NCBI RefSeq assembly: GCF_001662485.1
Contig: NZ_JMTM01000013.1
Coordinates: 1 to 37,341, forward strand
Origin: Flavobacterium succinicans
GTDB lineage: Bacteria; Bacteroidota; Bacteroidia; Flavobacteriales; Flavobacteriaceae
DNA length: 37,341 nucleotides
Reading direction: 5' to 3'
Notes under the pieces: model-generated
Seen by the model: only the letters and a program-made list of their open reading frames with translations
Database searches by the model: none
What the model was told of the DNA's origin: nothing
In this document: positions 22,461-32,711 of the stretch, piece by piece
How the letters are laid out: each line of letters begins with the position of its first letter
Position numbering within the stretch: position 1 is the stretch's first letter
Made by a program: the position numbers and the translations under genes

Positions 22461-22907
22461 ATGTCAGCTAATTTATTACAACCTGAAAAAATTGAAATTG
22501 TTGATTTTAAAATCATAAAAGGGCAAATTAATAGTCCATTCGATTTTGAGGAAGAAAAAATTCAAAGTCATAATTTCAATGTGAACTTTGAATTAGGCTT
22601 TAATCCAGAGAAATTAATTAAAGCTGATTTTTCAGTAAATGTAGCATCCAAAAGTGAAAAAGAAGATAGCGAAGAAGCAATCGGAGCTTTCAGTTTTGTT
22701 TATGTTTTTCATGTGGATAACAATGAGAAATTGACCAAATTGGAAGAAGATAATGTAGTTACCATACATCCTGCATTAGGAAATGCTTTAGCTGCCATTA
22801 CCTACTCAACATCAAGAGGAATATTAATGACTCGTTTTCAAGGTACCGCTTTGCATAACTTCATTTTACCCGATATCTCGGATTTGTACACGAACGAAGT
22901 GAATTGA
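22461..22907 (+). CDS. SecB-like chaperone family protein
   Basis: 148 residues, cytosolic. The order of a beta-rich N-terminal part (IVDFKIIKGQINSPF, FNVNFELGFNP), a strand AFSFVYVFHVDN, then a helix with AAITYSTSRGILMTRFQGT and the terminal FILPDISDLY, resembles the SecB fold, in which the last helix follows a Pro-rich strand ending in xxLY. Solitary SecB-like proteins in Bacteroidota occur as housekeeping variants and as antitoxin chaperones; no toxin is visible here apart from the decayed gene just upstream. Moderately sure of the fold, unsure of the role. Confidence 0.55.
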   Translation: MSANLLQPEKIEIVDFKIIKGQINSPFDFEEEKIQSHNFNVNFELGFNPEKLIKADFSVNVASKSEKEDSEEAIGAFSFVYVFHVDNNEKLTKLEEDNVVTIHPALGNALAAITYSTSRGILMTRFQGTALHNFILPDISDLYTNEVN

Positions 22908-23227
22908 CGAAGTAATCCGTGCCCACAGCGTTATTAAAATAGTGGAAATAAATACCATACAATTAGCAATCCTTTTTTTCCTAAAAGCAGCAAGCATAGC
23001 ACTTCATTCAGTAATCATGCTCCTGCTACACACGAGCGAACGAAATAGCGAAGCAATCGGGTCTTTGGAGAGAGGCAATAATTATTTTATTTACCCATTA
23101 AGGAATTATTCCGCCACCTACAAAAACTAACCAATAACCGATTGCCGAAACCTGATAACCGAAAACAAACCAGCTCACTTTTCACTTCACACTTCTCGCT
23201 CCTCATCTCCAACAGTTAAAAAAACAA
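22908..23227. other. Gene-free interval
   Basis: 320 bases with no convincing gene. The one open frame (22942-23130) reads through low-complexity intergenic text (AGCGAACGAAATAGCGAAG, ATAACCGATTGCCGAAAC, CTTTTCACTTCACACTTC) and has no family-like pattern. No terminator hairpin stands out for the convergent transcripts. Confidence 0.6.
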
Positions 23228-26200
23228 TTACCTAAATTTATTATTATTTCTATATTTATAGGTAAACTCAGTTGATTTCTTGTTCCCTGGCAAAGTATAC
23301 TTCATCACAATTTCATAATTTCCGAAGCGCATAAAAAGGAAATTATTGTTGATAAAACGTTTAGCAATTATCGCTATACTAGCATCTCCATTAATATAAG
23401 CATTAACAATCTGATTATTTAAATCAATCCAATCTTGCTTGTATAATAAGGGCATATTATACTTAAACGGAAAATTACCTCTAGTCCAAGATTGATTGAT
23501 GTCATTTTCTATACTAGTCATATAATAAGCATTGAGGGGAATCGCTTTTGCAGGAATCACGCCTAATTCATTGGTATCTCTATTCTTTATAGCATAATTA
23601 CCATTCAATGGATAATCCTGATATAAATAAGGGAAAATGTCTGTCGTATAATACATGTCATTTAATTTAGACGCTGCTGTTAGTATAGGTTTATGATCAC
23701 TATAAGGGACACCTTGCAATTCCACCAAATCAAATGCTTCTTGACTTGATATCGTATTGGTTAAATAAATAACATCGGAATACAAAACTCCAAAATTGTA
23801 GTTTTGGGTTGTTATTGCATTCATTTTGGAAGTGAATGTTTTGTATTTACTAGTAGTAAAAGAGTACAATAAACGATCAATACTCCCTTCCGTTTTGGAT
23901 ACAGCATCTGCCTGATTTTCTTTTATCTTTACCTCATTACCTCCATCACTAATGGTATTCATCTTGGCAGCTGTTGTGGTATTTCTTGACGGAGTCTGTT
24001 TTAAATTACTCACGATAGAAAAGCTATACTTTTTTTCCTGTTTAATATCAGGCAAGTCATAAAAAACTTGATTTGAATGTGTGTCATAATTAAAAGCGGC
24101 CGCTTTGGAATTTGAACCCCCATCCTCAATTACTTTGATAGTGGTCTCCCAATTAGCATCTTCAAACAAGTAATCCTGACCACGTTTCAACTGAATATAA
24201 CCTTTTGGATATTCCTCTTCTAAAAAATATTTTTGATCAACAATCGGATAAGAATATTGAATATTGTTAATAGGGATGTAATTAGGCGCACCTCCAGTTG
24301 TAAAGAGTCTTTCTTCATATTCTGTAGCCACTTTGCCATCCACTTTTATAGGTTGAAAAACACCATTCTCCATTTTTTGAAAACTAACTTCTACTTGTAC
24401 TTTAAGTGTTTTGTTAGGCGGCAAAATATCCGTTGAAACAAAATTTACTTTATCTTTCATAGAAGTCCACTCTAAAGTGCCTGGTATTTCTTTTGTGTCG
24501 TCAAAAACCTTGAATTTTTCTAAAATTACTTTATAGGTTACCTCTCCTTTATCTTCAGGAATTACAAAAGATTCATTTACCTTCATTGAAAAAGCAGCTT
24601 GAGGAACAGCAAACACATCCACGTCACCTGAATTTTGTTTTGGGGTTACGTCGGTAATTAATTTAAGTCCTCCTAGTGGTGAGGCAGTTTCAAATTGGCA
24701 TTCTTCTCCAATCTCTAGTTTAAATCGAAATTTACCCTTGATTAGCCCTCCAAGAATATTTATATTTCCTCCTAAATAACCACGCAACCAAACAGGATTA
24801 GGCAACTTAGCTTGCAATAAAGCAGCAGCTCCTCCTGACAAAATAGGAACCTTAAGATTCAAAAACGACAGTTTTACCCTTACACCCAACTCTCCTTGCA
24901 AAAAAGAATACGCTTGTCCATTGGCATACCATCCATTAATACCTACGGGCTTTCCGGTGTTGGAACACCTTGCTTCTTGATAATCTTTTAACATGATATC
25001 AAATCCTGTTTTCGTTTGATAACGAGCATAAAAAAGTAAAAAATTAATATCCCCAGTATCAAATTCAATGCTAGATCCAAAGGCTATCCCTCCACCATTA
25101 CTTAATGCATTTTCATCACGCATATAGTCTAACTGTTTAGCATCTAAGCCCAAAATATTCGCTACTTCTGCAGGAGGAGGAGGACTACCCGGAAGTACTG
25201 TTCCTGCCATAAAATAACTGGTTGTTTTTCGATACAAACCTGCAATTCCTATCTTCACTCCGCATCGATCATCGGGAGTCCCCATATACAAATACCAATC
25301 TTTTGGATCTTTATGAAAAACTCCCCAAACGGCTCTTCCTCCTGGCCCAGTCCCTGAAAGAAAATTTCCCGGTGTATTAATATAAACATCTGTAGTCGCA
25401 TGCATAGAGTTATTCTGAAAATCAAATTCTATAGCTGCTGCCATTTTGATACCAACCGCTTCAGATAAATCCCCTGGTATAGCTTCTTTGGCTGCCGGAA
25501 TATATTTACTAGCAAATGAACCTTTAAGATCATTTTCCGTAATGCCTAAGAAACTTTTCTTAGCAGTAATATCCGAAGCTACTTTTCCCATTAAACCGCC
25601 AATATTTTTTACCCCAGGTAGCGTTGACAAAACATTAGCTTTGCCAAAAATAGCCAATCTATTGACGCCTCCTTTGGAGTTAAAGGCTATTTCAAATCCT
25701 GCTTCACCATCACAAACACTTTCGGAACCAATAGAAATATAAATAAGTGCCTTAACTCCTAATGATACTTTTTCATTGGGCGTATAGCTCAGCCCAGATG
25801 GCGAGAAATCTCCAATAGATAGATTCGGATTTCTACTCATTTTATAATAGGCGCCTCCACCAAAGCCAGAAATCATAAATGGCGAAGGAGGGGGGGACAA
25901 TTTTGCAGCGGCATCAAAATACCAATATCTAAAAGAAGTTCGTCCAAAAATAGCTTTGGCTTTTACATTGACCACTTTGGCAACATCAACTTCCAAATCA
26001 GCATTAAATCCATCCCCATACACCGGGTCTTTTTCCATCAAGATAAGACTTCCCTTTATAGTTAGATCACTGAACGAACAGTTGATACTAATGGCCGATA
26101 AATCTAAACCATTATACTTGCTTCGTTGCCTATAACCGTCTTCATACATTTTACCAAGTATCCCAATTCGGGCTGTAGCTCCGGCACCTCCTACACCATC

Positions 26201-27907
26201 CATCAAATTAATGCCTAAATCAAAATCTATTCGAGAATCATTCCCATTAATGCCCACATTTATATTTCCAATCGAAACAGGAAAATTACCAAAGGCAACG
26301 GTTCCCTTGTAACCCATATTTCGAACAGAAATAACAGGGGAAACAGTTTGGAGCTGTAAATTCTCAAAAGTGAGCCCTTTAAAATCAACCGTGCGCTTAC
26401 CTTTTACTTCTTGATCGTCTGTTGCGCCTTTATTTGTTCCAAAAGAAACGGTTCCGTTTAAATTAGCCTTGGGTAAAAACCTTCCTCCTACTAATTTTAA
26501 TTCAATAGAACTATTGGGTAACAATAATGCTTTTGCTTTCCAAATATCAAAAGCAATAGAGTCTTGGGAAACCACAACCAGTCGCTGTTCTTCCATAGAA
26601 ATAAAACCATCATAATATAAACCTGCTCTTTTAGTTTGCGCTGGTTGTATAGGCTTTGATGCAGGTGCAGCCGTTACTGGTATTTGAGCCGCAGCAGATT
26701 CCTTCCTCTCTTGTTTGGCTTTACTTATGGGCAAAAGAATCTGACCACTTAAATTTGCTTTTACAAAGGTATTGGCAGCAATAGTAACATCAATATGATC
26801 TAAGGAATAGGCCCAAGATTTTTCCTGACTGGTGATACCCCGATCTAACGGAAAAACATGATCCGCATAAAAAGTCCCTGAAACTCCATACCTGTCAATA
26901 ATAAGATTGTGAGCACCCACATGAATTCTTTCTTTGCTTGAAGCGGTATCTGTAGTTTGAAATTCTTTAGGCAAACCTACATCAAAGTGCTCAACAAATA
27001 CCCCTTTCCAAGTCTCAGGTGTTGGTGCCAAAAGTGCGTTTTTTTCATAATATTCGGGAAAGGCAACAGTAGGATTGTTTCTTAAATCACTTAAATCCAA
27101 TACGGCATTACTAACTAAAAACAGAAAATTACCTTCATAATCTTTCCCATTTCTCTTTTCTTTTAAGGTAAAGGGTTGTAAACTTACATTGACCAAAATA
27201 TCATTCCAACTACTCGCGACGAAGCTAAACTCTCCTCTAACTCGATTTGGAATCTGAAATGTTTTTCCGTTATAATAGGTTTTCGGAACGGTTAATTTCT
27301 TTTCGTCAACCGTTTTGGTAGTAAGGTCAATGGGCAGTATCAGATCTCTTGAAAATTCAACCGCTCCCGAAATTTTCATTTCTTTAAAACCATCGCAGTC
27401 AATGGTAACATAAGTCAATTCATCATCCACAATACCAGTTGCCATATCAAAACCGCCATATAAGGATACTTGCCATTTGTTATCACTAAACGGAATATCA
27501 ACATTACCTAATAGCACTAATTTCGCTTCTCCAATAATGCCTCCTTGATGCGATAATTTTACATTATTTGCTCCAAAAAACAACTGCATCGGTTGTCCTT
27601 TCTTATCTTTTTGAGGTATATCAACTCTGCAAAAAACGGTTAGAGTAGTATATTCTGACGAAAAAACAGCTTTTGTAATTCCAATAGAGTATTGCACATT
27701 ATTTACTGTTTTGCGAATTCCAATTGGCAATTCCACCAAATCCTGATTCGAGAAATGATCTACCCAACGATCGGAGGCTTCAATCTTTTCGATAGAACTG
27801 GCAGCAGTTCCCAAGGCTTTTGGAGGGGCAATATCCTGTCCGTAAGAAATAACAACGGAAAGCACTATCAAAACTAACGACAATTGTATTTTGAATAAAT
27901 TTTTCAT
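23228..27907 (-). CDS. Giant exported beta-rich protein of unknown function
   Basis: 1559 residues from the ATG at 27907, which opens a clear Sec signal peptide (MKNLFKIQLSLVLIVLSVVI, cleavage near SYGQ). A start 12 codons earlier would bury it. Most of the protein (about 30-1080) is beta-strand-rich, with long amphipathic repeats and Gly-rich turns (ISGFGGGAYYKM, GGGIAFGSSIEFDTGD), as in large envelope beta-solenoid or barrel-like proteins. The last 450 residues (from about 1110) look like beta-sandwich surface domains. I see no enzyme motif and no T9SS-type C-terminal signal. It is last in the operon of PKD lipoprotein and outer-membrane barrel genes (125 bases from the latter) and probably forms part of their surface assembly. 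Confidence 0.75.
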   Translation of the reverse strand: MKNLFKIQLSLVLIVLSVVISYGQDIAPPKALGTAASSIEKIEASDRWVDHFSNQDLVELPIGIRKTVNNVQYSIGITKAVFSSEYTTLTVFCRVDIPQKDKKGQPMQLFFGANNVKLSHQGGIIGEAKLVLLGNVDIPFSDNKWQVSLYGGFDMATGIVDDELTYVTIDCDGFKEMKISGAVEFSRDLILPIDLTTKTVDEKKLTVPKTYYNGKTFQIPNRVRGEFSFVASSWNDILVNVSLQPFTLKEKRNGKDYEGNFLFLVSNAVLDLSDLRNNPTVAFPEYYEKNALLAPTPETWKGVFVEHFDVGLPKEFQTTDTASSKERIHVGAHNLIIDRYGVSGTFYADHVFPLDRGITSQEKSWAYSLDHIDVTIAANTFVKANLSGQILLPISKAKQERKESAAAQIPVTAAPASKPIQPAQTKRAGLYYDGFISMEEQRLVVVSQDSIAFDIWKAKALLLPNSSIELKLVGGRFLPKANLNGTVSFGTNKGATDDQEVKGKRTVDFKGLTFENLQLQTVSPVISVRNMGYKGTVAFGNFPVSIGNINVGINGNDSRIDFDLGINLMDGVGGAGATARIGILGKMYEDGYRQRSKYNGLDLSAISINCSFSDLTIKGSLILMEKDPVYGDGFNADLEVDVAKVVNVKAKAIFGRTSFRYWYFDAAAKLSPPPSPFMISGFGGGAYYKMSRNPNLSIGDFSPSGLSYTPNEKVSLGVKALIYISIGSESVCDGEAGFEIAFNSKGGVNRLAIFGKANVLSTLPGVKNIGGLMGKVASDITAKKSFLGITENDLKGSFASKYIPAAKEAIPGDLSEAVGIKMAAAIEFDFQNNSMHATTDVYINTPGNFLSGTGPGGRAVWGVFHKDPKDWYLYMGTPDDRCGVKIGIAGLYRKTTSYFMAGTVLPGSPPPPAEVANILGLDAKQLDYMRDENALSNGGGIAFGSSIEFDTGDINFLLFYARYQTKTGFDIMLKDYQEARCSNTGKPVGINGWYANGQAYSFLQGELGVRVKLSFLNLKVPILSGGAAALLQAKLPNPVWLRGYLGGNINILGGLIKGKFRFKLEIGEECQFETASPLGGLKLITDVTPKQNSGDVDVFAVPQAAFSMKVNESFVIPEDKGEVTYKVILEKFKVFDDTKEIPGTLEWTSMKDKVNFVSTDILPPNKTLKVQVEVSFQKMENGVFQPIKVDGKVATEYEERLFTTGGAPNYIPINNIQYSYPIVDQKYFLEEEYPKGYIQLKRGQDYLFEDANWETTIKVIEDGGSNSKAAAFNYDTHSNQVFYDLPDIKQEKKYSFSIVSNLKQTPSRNTTTAAKMNTISDGGNEVKIKENQADAVSKTEGSIDRLLYSFTTSKYKTFTSKMNAITTQNYNFGVLYSDVIYLTNTISSQEAFDLVELQGVPYSDHKPILTAASKLNDMYYTTDIFPYLYQDYPLNGNYAIKNRDTNELGVIPAKAIPLNAYYMTSIENDINQSWTRGNFPFKYNMPLLYKQDWIDLNNQIVNAYINGDASIAIIAKRFINNNFLFMRFGNYEIVMKYTLPGNKKSTEFTYKYRNNNKFR

Positions 27908-28032
27908 AAGAAAATGATCCTGTTTTTTTGTAAAATAAAGCATAACAACTTCTTTAATCTTTTAACCTAAATTCTTTTTTGTAACAGTCAATACATCCTT
28001 GATGCATTACAAAAACTAATGTTTTCTGATTC

Positions 28033-30498
28033 TTAATTATTTTTTAAATAATGAAACTCTACCTCATCATCTTTTACACTTTTAATGGCTAATTCGTGAT
28101 AAAACGGAATCAACTTCATTTTAAATGCTGCAAGTATTGCAACAGCTGACTTATTTTCTTTCATCATTTTAAAGAAGTAATTCAACTCTTGTTTAGTAAA
28201 ATTTGAAAGATTTTCATTTTGATGAACCTCCTCTTCAGGCATACTCACTAGTATCGAAATTTCATTAAGCATCCATCGGTGTACTAACAAGGGCTGTAGC
28301 TTTTTGTTTTTTCGTTCCACCAATTTTAAATAAGAGGTATAGCTTATTTTGTTGCGTATATCTTTTTTATCTTCAAGGCTTACGGGATGCAATTTGTGCC
28401 TATTTACAATTCCTTGTGCCATACTATAACTACTTTCTAGCCCCTCGTCCTTGCGCATCATATCTATTTTTAAGCTTTTTAAAGTCTCAACTAGGTATTG
28501 ATTGTAACGCGCTATAAACTCTTGTTTGAGATCGTGCGATTTTAAATAGCGAAGTGCTTTCTCTTTAAAACTTATAGCATCGGGTGCCAATGAAGTACGG
28601 GTAATTAATTGTTGTAGTTCATCAAAATCATCCTTTGGTATTGCTTTGAGCATAAGCTGAAGATCCTGAAACTGTTGTAGGATAGCATCACGTGTACCTT
28701 CATAAATTTTGTCTTTATATTTAATGGTCAGAACAGGATTCAACACCAATTGAGTTGCTGGTTTAGGTACTTTTTTGGCGGGTAATTTTATTTTGTCTAG
28801 GGAATAAGAGTAATTCAACATCGCCGTTAAATCATTAAATTTCTTGGCATTGGAACTACTTCTGAACATTGAAATGATACTCATATTTAAGTTGTGCTTT
28901 TCGAGTAGTACATAACTATTGTTAAACTTAACTCCAAATACTGAACTTGAATTTCTATTGCCTTGTGTAGCATTATACAATACTCCAAAGTTAGTATTCA
29001 ACTTATCGTTGAATAGTTTCTTAGTGGCACCAATCGAAGCACCAACCGAAGTATTATTATTTTGAACGACCTCATTATGGGTATAATTAAGGGAACTGTT
29101 TAAACTCATTTTAATTCCAGCAAAATTTATCGAATGTGCCAAATTATAATTCTGTACGGTACTCGCCTGACCTATTCGAATTACGCCTCCTTGTTCATTG
29201 GCTTGCCCGGCAATACTATAATTAAAATTTAAATTTTGATGCTTCTTTTTTCCAAAAGCATAAGTCATCGTAACCGTAGCATTTTGCGACAATTGCCTGT
29301 AATTTAAAGTGTCTGAAGGGACTACATTTGGAGTATTTATAAGTTCAAACTGATCCAATTTCTTATTGGTATAAGTAGAGAAATTGGAATAATTACCTGT
29401 AACATTCAATTGGTCCGTAACTTTATAATTCATAGTAATAGCACCCACAACCCGCTTAGTCTCCTGCTTTTTCACTTTGGCCAGATCATCTCGTTGATAG
29501 CCTAAACTAGTCGATACCATAATCTTATCCTTATAAAAGGGGCGCGAAAAACGAAAGGCAATATTCTCTAAATCGTTATTAAAATACAAGCCTCCTAAGG
29601 TGCTGTAATTGGGATCTATACGCTCATACGTTAAACCAATGATACTTTTTTGAAGGTTATAATCAAAATTTACCTGTAACGCGTTCATAAAACGTGTACT
29701 TTCTTTTGCAGAAAATAATTTAGTGCTAAAATTACCCCCATGAAGTGACTTAGAACGTGTATCATCTGTTAGAACAGACAAAGCATATTCAACATTTAAG
29801 TTTAAATTTTCTATTAAAGTCGTGCTAAAAATCAAACTATTAACAAAGTTTTCTTTTGGTGTTACCCCTTTATCATTTGTAATGTTTAGCGAATTAACAT
29901 GGTCTTTGGCATAAAAACCAATCCAGCCCACTTTATATCGTTGCTGTTCAAAGCCTATTTTGGCCCCATATCCAAAACGTTCATAAACGGGGATGCCTCC
30001 CAATGCATTTTCTTCTGAAACGGCTTTAAGTAGCTGTCCTCCCATCAAGGTAATTTTAAAAGGACTTTTGGGAGTAAGCTCTAAACCAACGCCTTTAAAA
30101 GGAAAACCACTTAAGGTATAAGGTGAAAAAGTCATACTAACATTGCCTATATAGGCTTTCACCCATTTGTATTTCGGCATAATACTCAATCTGTTAAAAT
30201 CAAATGGAGCCGTATAGCCTAAATTAGTACCCTGATTGGTAATGGTGTAAGATAACGGTACCGTAAAATTAAACGCACTAATGTTCAAATTCCCTGAAAA
30301 CATATAAGTAAAGGGCTCACGTGGATTGGGTATAGTAGAACTATAATACATCATATTAGCATTTACAGAACCAGTAACTTTAAAATTGGGCTTATAAAAA
30401 TGCTCTAAGTCTACATCTTGGGCATATCCTCTGCTGTAAATACTACACGCAAAAACGATACATAACCAAAGTAAAACTTGCTTATTTTCTCTCTTCAT
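28033..30498 (-). CDS. Outer-membrane beta-barrel with C-terminal helical domain
   Basis: 821 residues from the ATG at 30498, seven bases after the stop of the PKD gene; this start opens a signal peptide (WLCIVFACSIYSRGYAQ). Residues of about 30-570 show amphipathic strands of barrel type (VTGSVNANMMYYSS, MVSTSLGYQRDD, LNFNYSIAGQ). From about 600 to the end is an unusual charged helical region (FKEKALRYLKSHDLKQEFIA, KNKKLQPLLVHRWMLNEISI) that should face the periplasm. The family is not recognised. It is the middle gene of a three-gene operon; I infer a pore or scaffold for the giant downstream product. Confidence 0.75.
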   Translation of the reverse strand: MKRENKQVLLWLCIVFACSIYSRGYAQDVDLEHFYKPNFKVTGSVNANMMYYSSTIPNPREPFTYMFSGNLNISAFNFTVPLSYTITNQGTNLGYTAPFDFNRLSIMPKYKWVKAYIGNVSMTFSPYTLSGFPFKGVGLELTPKSPFKITLMGGQLLKAVSEENALGGIPVYERFGYGAKIGFEQQRYKVGWIGFYAKDHVNSLNITNDKGVTPKENFVNSLIFSTTLIENLNLNVEYALSVLTDDTRSKSLHGGNFSTKLFSAKESTRFMNALQVNFDYNLQKSIIGLTYERIDPNYSTLGGLYFNNDLENIAFRFSRPFYKDKIMVSTSLGYQRDDLAKVKKQETKRVVGAITMNYKVTDQLNVTGNYSNFSTYTNKKLDQFELINTPNVVPSDTLNYRQLSQNATVTMTYAFGKKKHQNLNFNYSIAGQANEQGGVIRIGQASTVQNYNLAHSINFAGIKMSLNSSLNYTHNEVVQNNNTSVGASIGATKKLFNDKLNTNFGVLYNATQGNRNSSSVFGVKFNNSYVLLEKHNLNMSIISMFRSSSNAKKFNDLTAMLNYSYSLDKIKLPAKKVPKPATQLVLNPVLTIKYKDKIYEGTRDAILQQFQDLQLMLKAIPKDDFDELQQLITRTSLAPDAISFKEKALRYLKSHDLKQEFIARYNQYLVETLKSLKIDMMRKDEGLESSYSMAQGIVNRHKLHPVSLEDKKDIRNKISYTSYLKLVERKNKKLQPLLVHRWMLNEISILVSMPEEEVHQNENLSNFTKQELNYFFKMMKENKSAVAILAAFKMKLIPFYHELAIKSVKDDEVEFHYLKNN

Positions 30499-30505
30499 TA
30501 ATAGG

Positions 30506-31849
30506 TTATTGTTTTTGCACTTTGATATCACATAGAATATAGGAACTTGTTCCATTCTTGATCATATCCTTTACTTTGATGGCTCCTTTTCGTCCGTCTT
30601 CTGTTTTAAACAATATGATTCTTGGAAAGGTAAAACCAAATTGCTGTTCGCCAACCGCGGTATAACTTATGTTTAAAGATTTTATCGGGCTATCATTTAA
30701 CATGGCATCAAACTGAACTTCGGTAAAATTTAAACCACAATTACACAAATTTTGTGAGTTTATAAAAATCGTGTTTTGTGCCTTTTTTAATGCCGTGAAA
30801 CCATAATTATTTGCCTGATCTGGCGATATAAATCGGTTATAGGTAAAATTGCTGTTCAGTCCTTGAAATGCAATATCAATCAAACCACTATTCTGATCAT
30901 TAATTTCATTTGCTTTGTAAACCTGTCGTGTTGTAGTAGAAAACATGGCACCAATACTGTTATTAGTATGCGCCGAGTTTATCCCAAGCTTTATATTGGT
31001 AAAAACACGCAAATTCGTATCCGGTAGCACTGTAATGCTTGATTTAAATAGTTGACTCGTTTTATCATTAATCGCTTTTAAAATAACCTCATGAGTGCCT
31101 GCATTTTTAAAAATTACGGTAGGATTTTCTAGTGTAGAAGTAGCTGGAGTTCCTCCCTCAAAAGTCCATAGGTAATTGCTTGCACTAATGGAGGCATTAG
31201 TAAAAGATATCTCAACAGGAGCCTGATAATCGTCGTCTTCAAACTTTGGCGTATAAGAAAACGAACTGGCTAAATAGGGAGCAACCGTTAGGGTTTGCAT
31301 TTGTTTTTCTGATTCAAAGCCATTAGAAACCGTTAACGTTATAGTATGCTTGCCAGGTGAAGTAAATACAACATTTGGAGGTGTTTTTCCTGTAAAAGTT
31401 GCCGGTATTCCACCCTCAAAATTCCATGTAAAAGTCAATCCTTCTCCTGGAGTAGTGTTAGTTAAAACTACTTCAACAGGAGAATAATTGCTTTTAATAA
31501 TTTCGTGGGAAAACTGAATAGCAATTCCTTCTTTTATTAAAACCGTTTTACTTAGCTCTTTACGTTCTCCATCTACATTAGTAGCTTTCAGTTTTATGGT
31601 ATAAGTTCCTTGTTTTTCATACAATACCTCACCCGGATTCTTTAAGGAGGATGTACTAGGACTACCGCCTTCAAACGTCCACTCGTAGGTATCGGCACCA
31701 ATCACTTTACTGTCTATCGCAATAATAACAGGAACTGATTCGTCTGCATTTACATACGAAGTAGTAAAATCACCTTCGATAGCTATAGCAGTCTCCTGAT
31801 AACATGAAGTAATAATAATAAATAAGAATAAGAGTGAAATTTTTTTCAT
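30506..31849 (-). CDS. Surface lipoprotein with three PKD domains
   Basis: 447 residues from the ATG at 31849; the ATG at 31864 would precede the signal peptide by 5 codons. The SPII signal ends FIIITS-C16. Three PKD repeats follow (about 30-110, 115-195, 200-285), each with the Y-x-W-x-F-E-G-G-x-P signature (YEWTFEGGSPST, FTWNFEGGIPAT, YLWTFEGGTPAT). The C-terminal 160 residues are a separate beta domain with CNCGLNF. It is anchored in the outer membrane and probably binds protein or glycan partners. It is first in the operon with the barrel and giant proteins. A truncated copy of its first 26 codons lies at 32712-32828. Confidence 0.85.
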   Translation of the reverse strand: MKKISLLFLFIIITSCYQETAIAIEGDFTTSYVNADESVPVIIAIDSKVIGADTYEWTFEGGSPSTSSLKNPGEVLYEKQGTYTIKLKATNVDGERKELSKTVLIKEGIAIQFSHEIIKSNYSPVEVVLTNTTPGEGLTFTWNFEGGIPATFTGKTPPNVVFTSPGKHTITLTVSNGFESEKQMQTLTVAPYLASSFSYTPKFEDDDYQAPVEISFTNASISASNYLWTFEGGTPATSTLENPTVIFKNAGTHEVILKAINDKTSQLFKSSITVLPDTNLRVFTNIKLGINSAHTNNSIGAMFSTTTRQVYKANEINDQNSGLIDIAFQGLNSNFTYNRFISPDQANNYGFTALKKAQNTIFINSQNLCNCGLNFTEVQFDAMLNDSPIKSLNISYTAVGEQQFGFTFPRIILFKTEDGRKGAIKVKDMIKNGTSSYILCDIKVQKQ

Positions 31850-31980
31850 TTGCTCTTTATACATTTCTAATTAACTTAAATTATTCTTGGCTTAAGGTGT
31901 ACTCCTCAGGCTATATTTATTACCAACAATAATCCTCACGACATGCATAGCCTTAACATTATCTCGTAGCAACAGTTTAA

Positions 31981-32016
31981 TATTTTAGAATTGTCCCACG
32001 GGACAATTCTAAAATA
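31981..32016 (-). terminator. Perfect 17-bp inverted-repeat terminator
   Basis: TATTTTAGAATTGTCCC and its exact complement flank a 2-base loop, with T-rich ends in both directions. It lies after the lipocalin-like gene (minus, ends 32091) and before the PKD operon, so the latter must have its own promoter in 31850-31980. Confidence 0.8.
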
Positions 32017-32090
32017 TTTTGTTTCCTTTTTATCAACATTGATAAGCAAATCAATGCATACCAACAAATAAATAGAAGGTTAATCTTTTT

Positions 32091-32558
32091 CTATTGCCTA
32101 CTGTAGGTACTGGTTACTACATCTTTATATTTATTTCCACCTGTAGTATATTCTTCAGTAAAGACTATAACAAGTGTGCTGTTTGTTAATGTGAAATTCG
32201 TTAAGTCAAAGTCAGTATTGCCGTCATATTTTACAGATAGTACATTGTCTTTTGTAGTATATGCTCCTTCTTCTGTATAATTGCTTCCTGAGCTTACTAC
32301 TTTGTCTGAAAATCTACCATCAGTCTTAAAGGTCAAAATTGAATAATTATTAGCGTCAATAACTTCCTGTGTATTGCCTTGGGAAACTCCATCTTTAAAA
32401 GTTTCAACAACACTTTTAGTTGATTTCCAAGACCCTACAATTGACACACTCTCATTATCATCTTTACTGCAAGAAGACAATAAAATTCCTACTACCATTA
32501 AGGCTGTTAAAACAATAGATTTTGTTGTTTTGAATGTTTTCATTTTGTTCATGTTCAT
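32091..32558 (-). CDS. Lipocalin-like lipoprotein
   Basis: 155 residues from the first ATG; starts at codons 3 or 6 would also leave a full SPII signal ending GILLSS-C. The mature part opens with VSIVGSWKSTKSVVET, the usual start of Bacteroidota lipocalin-like (DUF4488/lipocalin_4-type) proteins, followed by a small beta-barrel (YSILTFKTDGRFSDKV, EEGAYTTKDNVLSVKY). It sits in the cell envelope; the ligand is unknown. It is the downstream neighbour of a truncated PKD lipoprotein head. Confidence 0.75.
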   Translation of the reverse strand: MNMNKMKTFKTTKSIVLTALMVVGILLSSCSKDDNESVSIVGSWKSTKSVVETFKDGVSQGNTQEVIDANNYSILTFKTDGRFSDKVVSSGSNYTEEGAYTTKDNVLSVKYDGNTDFDLTNFTLTNSTLVIVFTEEYTTGGNKYKDVVTSTYSRQ

Positions 32559-32711
32559 GATTAAAAATTTTTAATTTGTTTTTATTGTGTGATTTTATTA
32601 TTTAATTAATCAAAAGCCCACACTTTTACTTTTAACTAATTTCTTTTTAGTAATACTGTATTTGTACTACTCTATTTTGCTGTTTAAAAACGAACGAAAA
32701 TCAATGCTCAT

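Noticed and set aside
22942..23130. 62-codon frame on +
   Set aside because: Its second half is intergenic repeat-like text and it has no recognisable domain or start signal.
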